DNA from: Budorcas taxicolor
Lineage: Eukaryota; Chordata; Mammalia; Artiodactyla; Bovidae
Assembly (NCBI RefSeq): GCF_023091745.1
Contig: NC_068922.1
Location: 82,617,533 to 82,681,532, forward strand
Direction of reading: 5' to 3'
DNA length: 64,000 bases
The notes under the pieces were generated by a model that was not told where the DNA came from, did no database searches, and saw nothing but the letters and a program-made list of their open reading frames with translations. A program made the position numbers and the translations under genes. The first letter of the stretch is position 1. Each line of letters begins with the position of its first letter. Shown here piece by piece: positions 63,218 to 64,000 of this stretch.

Positions 63218-64000
63218 TTCAGTTCAGTCCCGTTCAGTCACTCAGTCAAGTTCAACTCTGTAACCCCATGAACCACAGCACGCCAGGCTTCCCTGTCCAT
63301 CACCAACTCCCAGAGTCTGCTCAAACTCATGTTCGTCAAGTAGGTGATGCCATCCAACCATCTCATCCTCTGTCATCCCCTTCTCCTCCTGCCTTCAATC
63401 TTTCCCAGCATCAGGGTCTTTTCCAATGAGTCAGATCTTCACATCAGGTGCCAAAGTACTGGAGTTTGAGCTTTAGCATCAGTCCTTCCAATGAATATTT
63501 AGGACTGATCTCCTTTAGGATGGACTGGTTTGAACTCCTTGCAGTCCAAGGGACTCTCAAGAGTCTTCTCCAACACCACGGTTCAAAAGCACTAATTCTT
63601 CGGCGCTCAGCTTTCTTCACAGTCCAACTCTCACATCCACACATGACCACAGGAAAAACCATAGCCTTGACTAGACGGACCTCTGTTGGCAAAGTAATGT
63701 CTCTGCTTTTTAATATGCTGTCTAGGTTGGTCATAGCTTTTCTTCCAAGGAGCAAGCTTCTTAATTTCATGGCTGCAGTCACCATCTGCAGTGATTTTAG
63801 AGCCCTAGAAAATGAAGTCTGTCACTATTTCCATTGCTTCCCATCTATTTTCCATGAAATGATGGGACCAGATGCCATGATCTCAGTTTTCTGAATGTTG
63901 AGCTTTAAGCCAACTTTTTCACTCTCCTCTTTCACTTTTGTCAAGAGGCTCTTTAGTTCTTCTTCACTTTCTGCTGTAAGGGTGGTGTCATCTGCATATC
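63218..64000 (-). mobile_element. BovB, continues beyond the window
   Basis: Antisense from the 3' end (CAGTTCAGTCCCGTTCAGTC) through GCATCAGTCCTTCCAATGAA and GGACCAGATGCCATGATCTC to the motif C region (GGTGTCATCTGCATATC at the very edge). A frame of 113 codons (63444-63785) covers the C-terminal part; ACAGCAGAAAGTG-type codons suggest LTAESEEELK before the cut. Its 5' limit is not visible. Confidence 0.94.

Overview
The window is nuclear DNA from a ruminant of the cattle/sheep/goat group (Bovidae). The evidence is the repeat content: many BovB (RTE-type LINE) copies, many Bov-tA/BovA SINEs (tRNA-Glu-like head joined to a BovB-derived body), bovine-type L1 elements and cetartiodactyl CHR-type SINEs. 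Species and chromosome cannot be told from the sequence. I found no intact host protein-coding gene, tRNA, rRNA or CRISPR array. Almost every long open frame is a retrotransposon relic or a low-complexity frame.

Layout. 0-9.6 kb: Bov-tA SINEs, a rearranged old L1 (0.6-1.3 kb), two head-to-tail BovB copies (3.25-5.0 kb), and an MLT1-type LTR split by an L1 insertion (7.4-8.35 kb). 9.6-16.8 kb: SINEs, a BovB copy with a readable reverse transcriptase (RT) domain (11.0-12.2 kb), CHR SINEs and a minisatellite of five exact 41-bp units. 17.8-25.3 kb: a CA-rich VNTR, BovB copies, an old L1 carrying two SINEs with perfect target-site duplications, and a BovB abutting a 5'-inverted L1; their junction makes one 422-codon chimeric frame. 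25.7-28.0 kb: an old L1 with three nested SINEs. 28-46 kb: mostly unassigned DNA with L2/MIR fragments, BovB pieces, a 44-bp minisatellite beside a CpG-rich segment (35.0-35.9 kb) and a 31-bp minisatellite with alternating unit types (46.2-46.4 kb). 46-57 kb: BovB and SINEs, then a 3.7-kb L1 ORF2 relic ending in an oppositely oriented L1 tail. 57-64 kb: CHR and Bov-tA SINEs, a DNA-transposon-like fragment, and a BovB copy with an internal inversion, flanked by a 16-bp target-site duplication and nested in L1. The last BovB runs off the right edge.

How the parts relate. Parasite pairs explain the architecture. L1-type machinery normally mobilises L1; BovB is its own class, and BovA/Bov-tA SINEs carry a BovB-like 3' end, which is thought to let them borrow BovB machinery. 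Every reverse-transcriptase relic here lacks an endonuclease domain and a full-length frame, so nothing in the window looks autonomously mobile. The most informative observations are nested insertions, 5' inversions (including one in BovB), the L1-BovB chimeric frame and the minisatellites. I see no convincing previously undescribed system. Family names rest on recognition by eye, so boundaries are approximate to about 5-30 bp.
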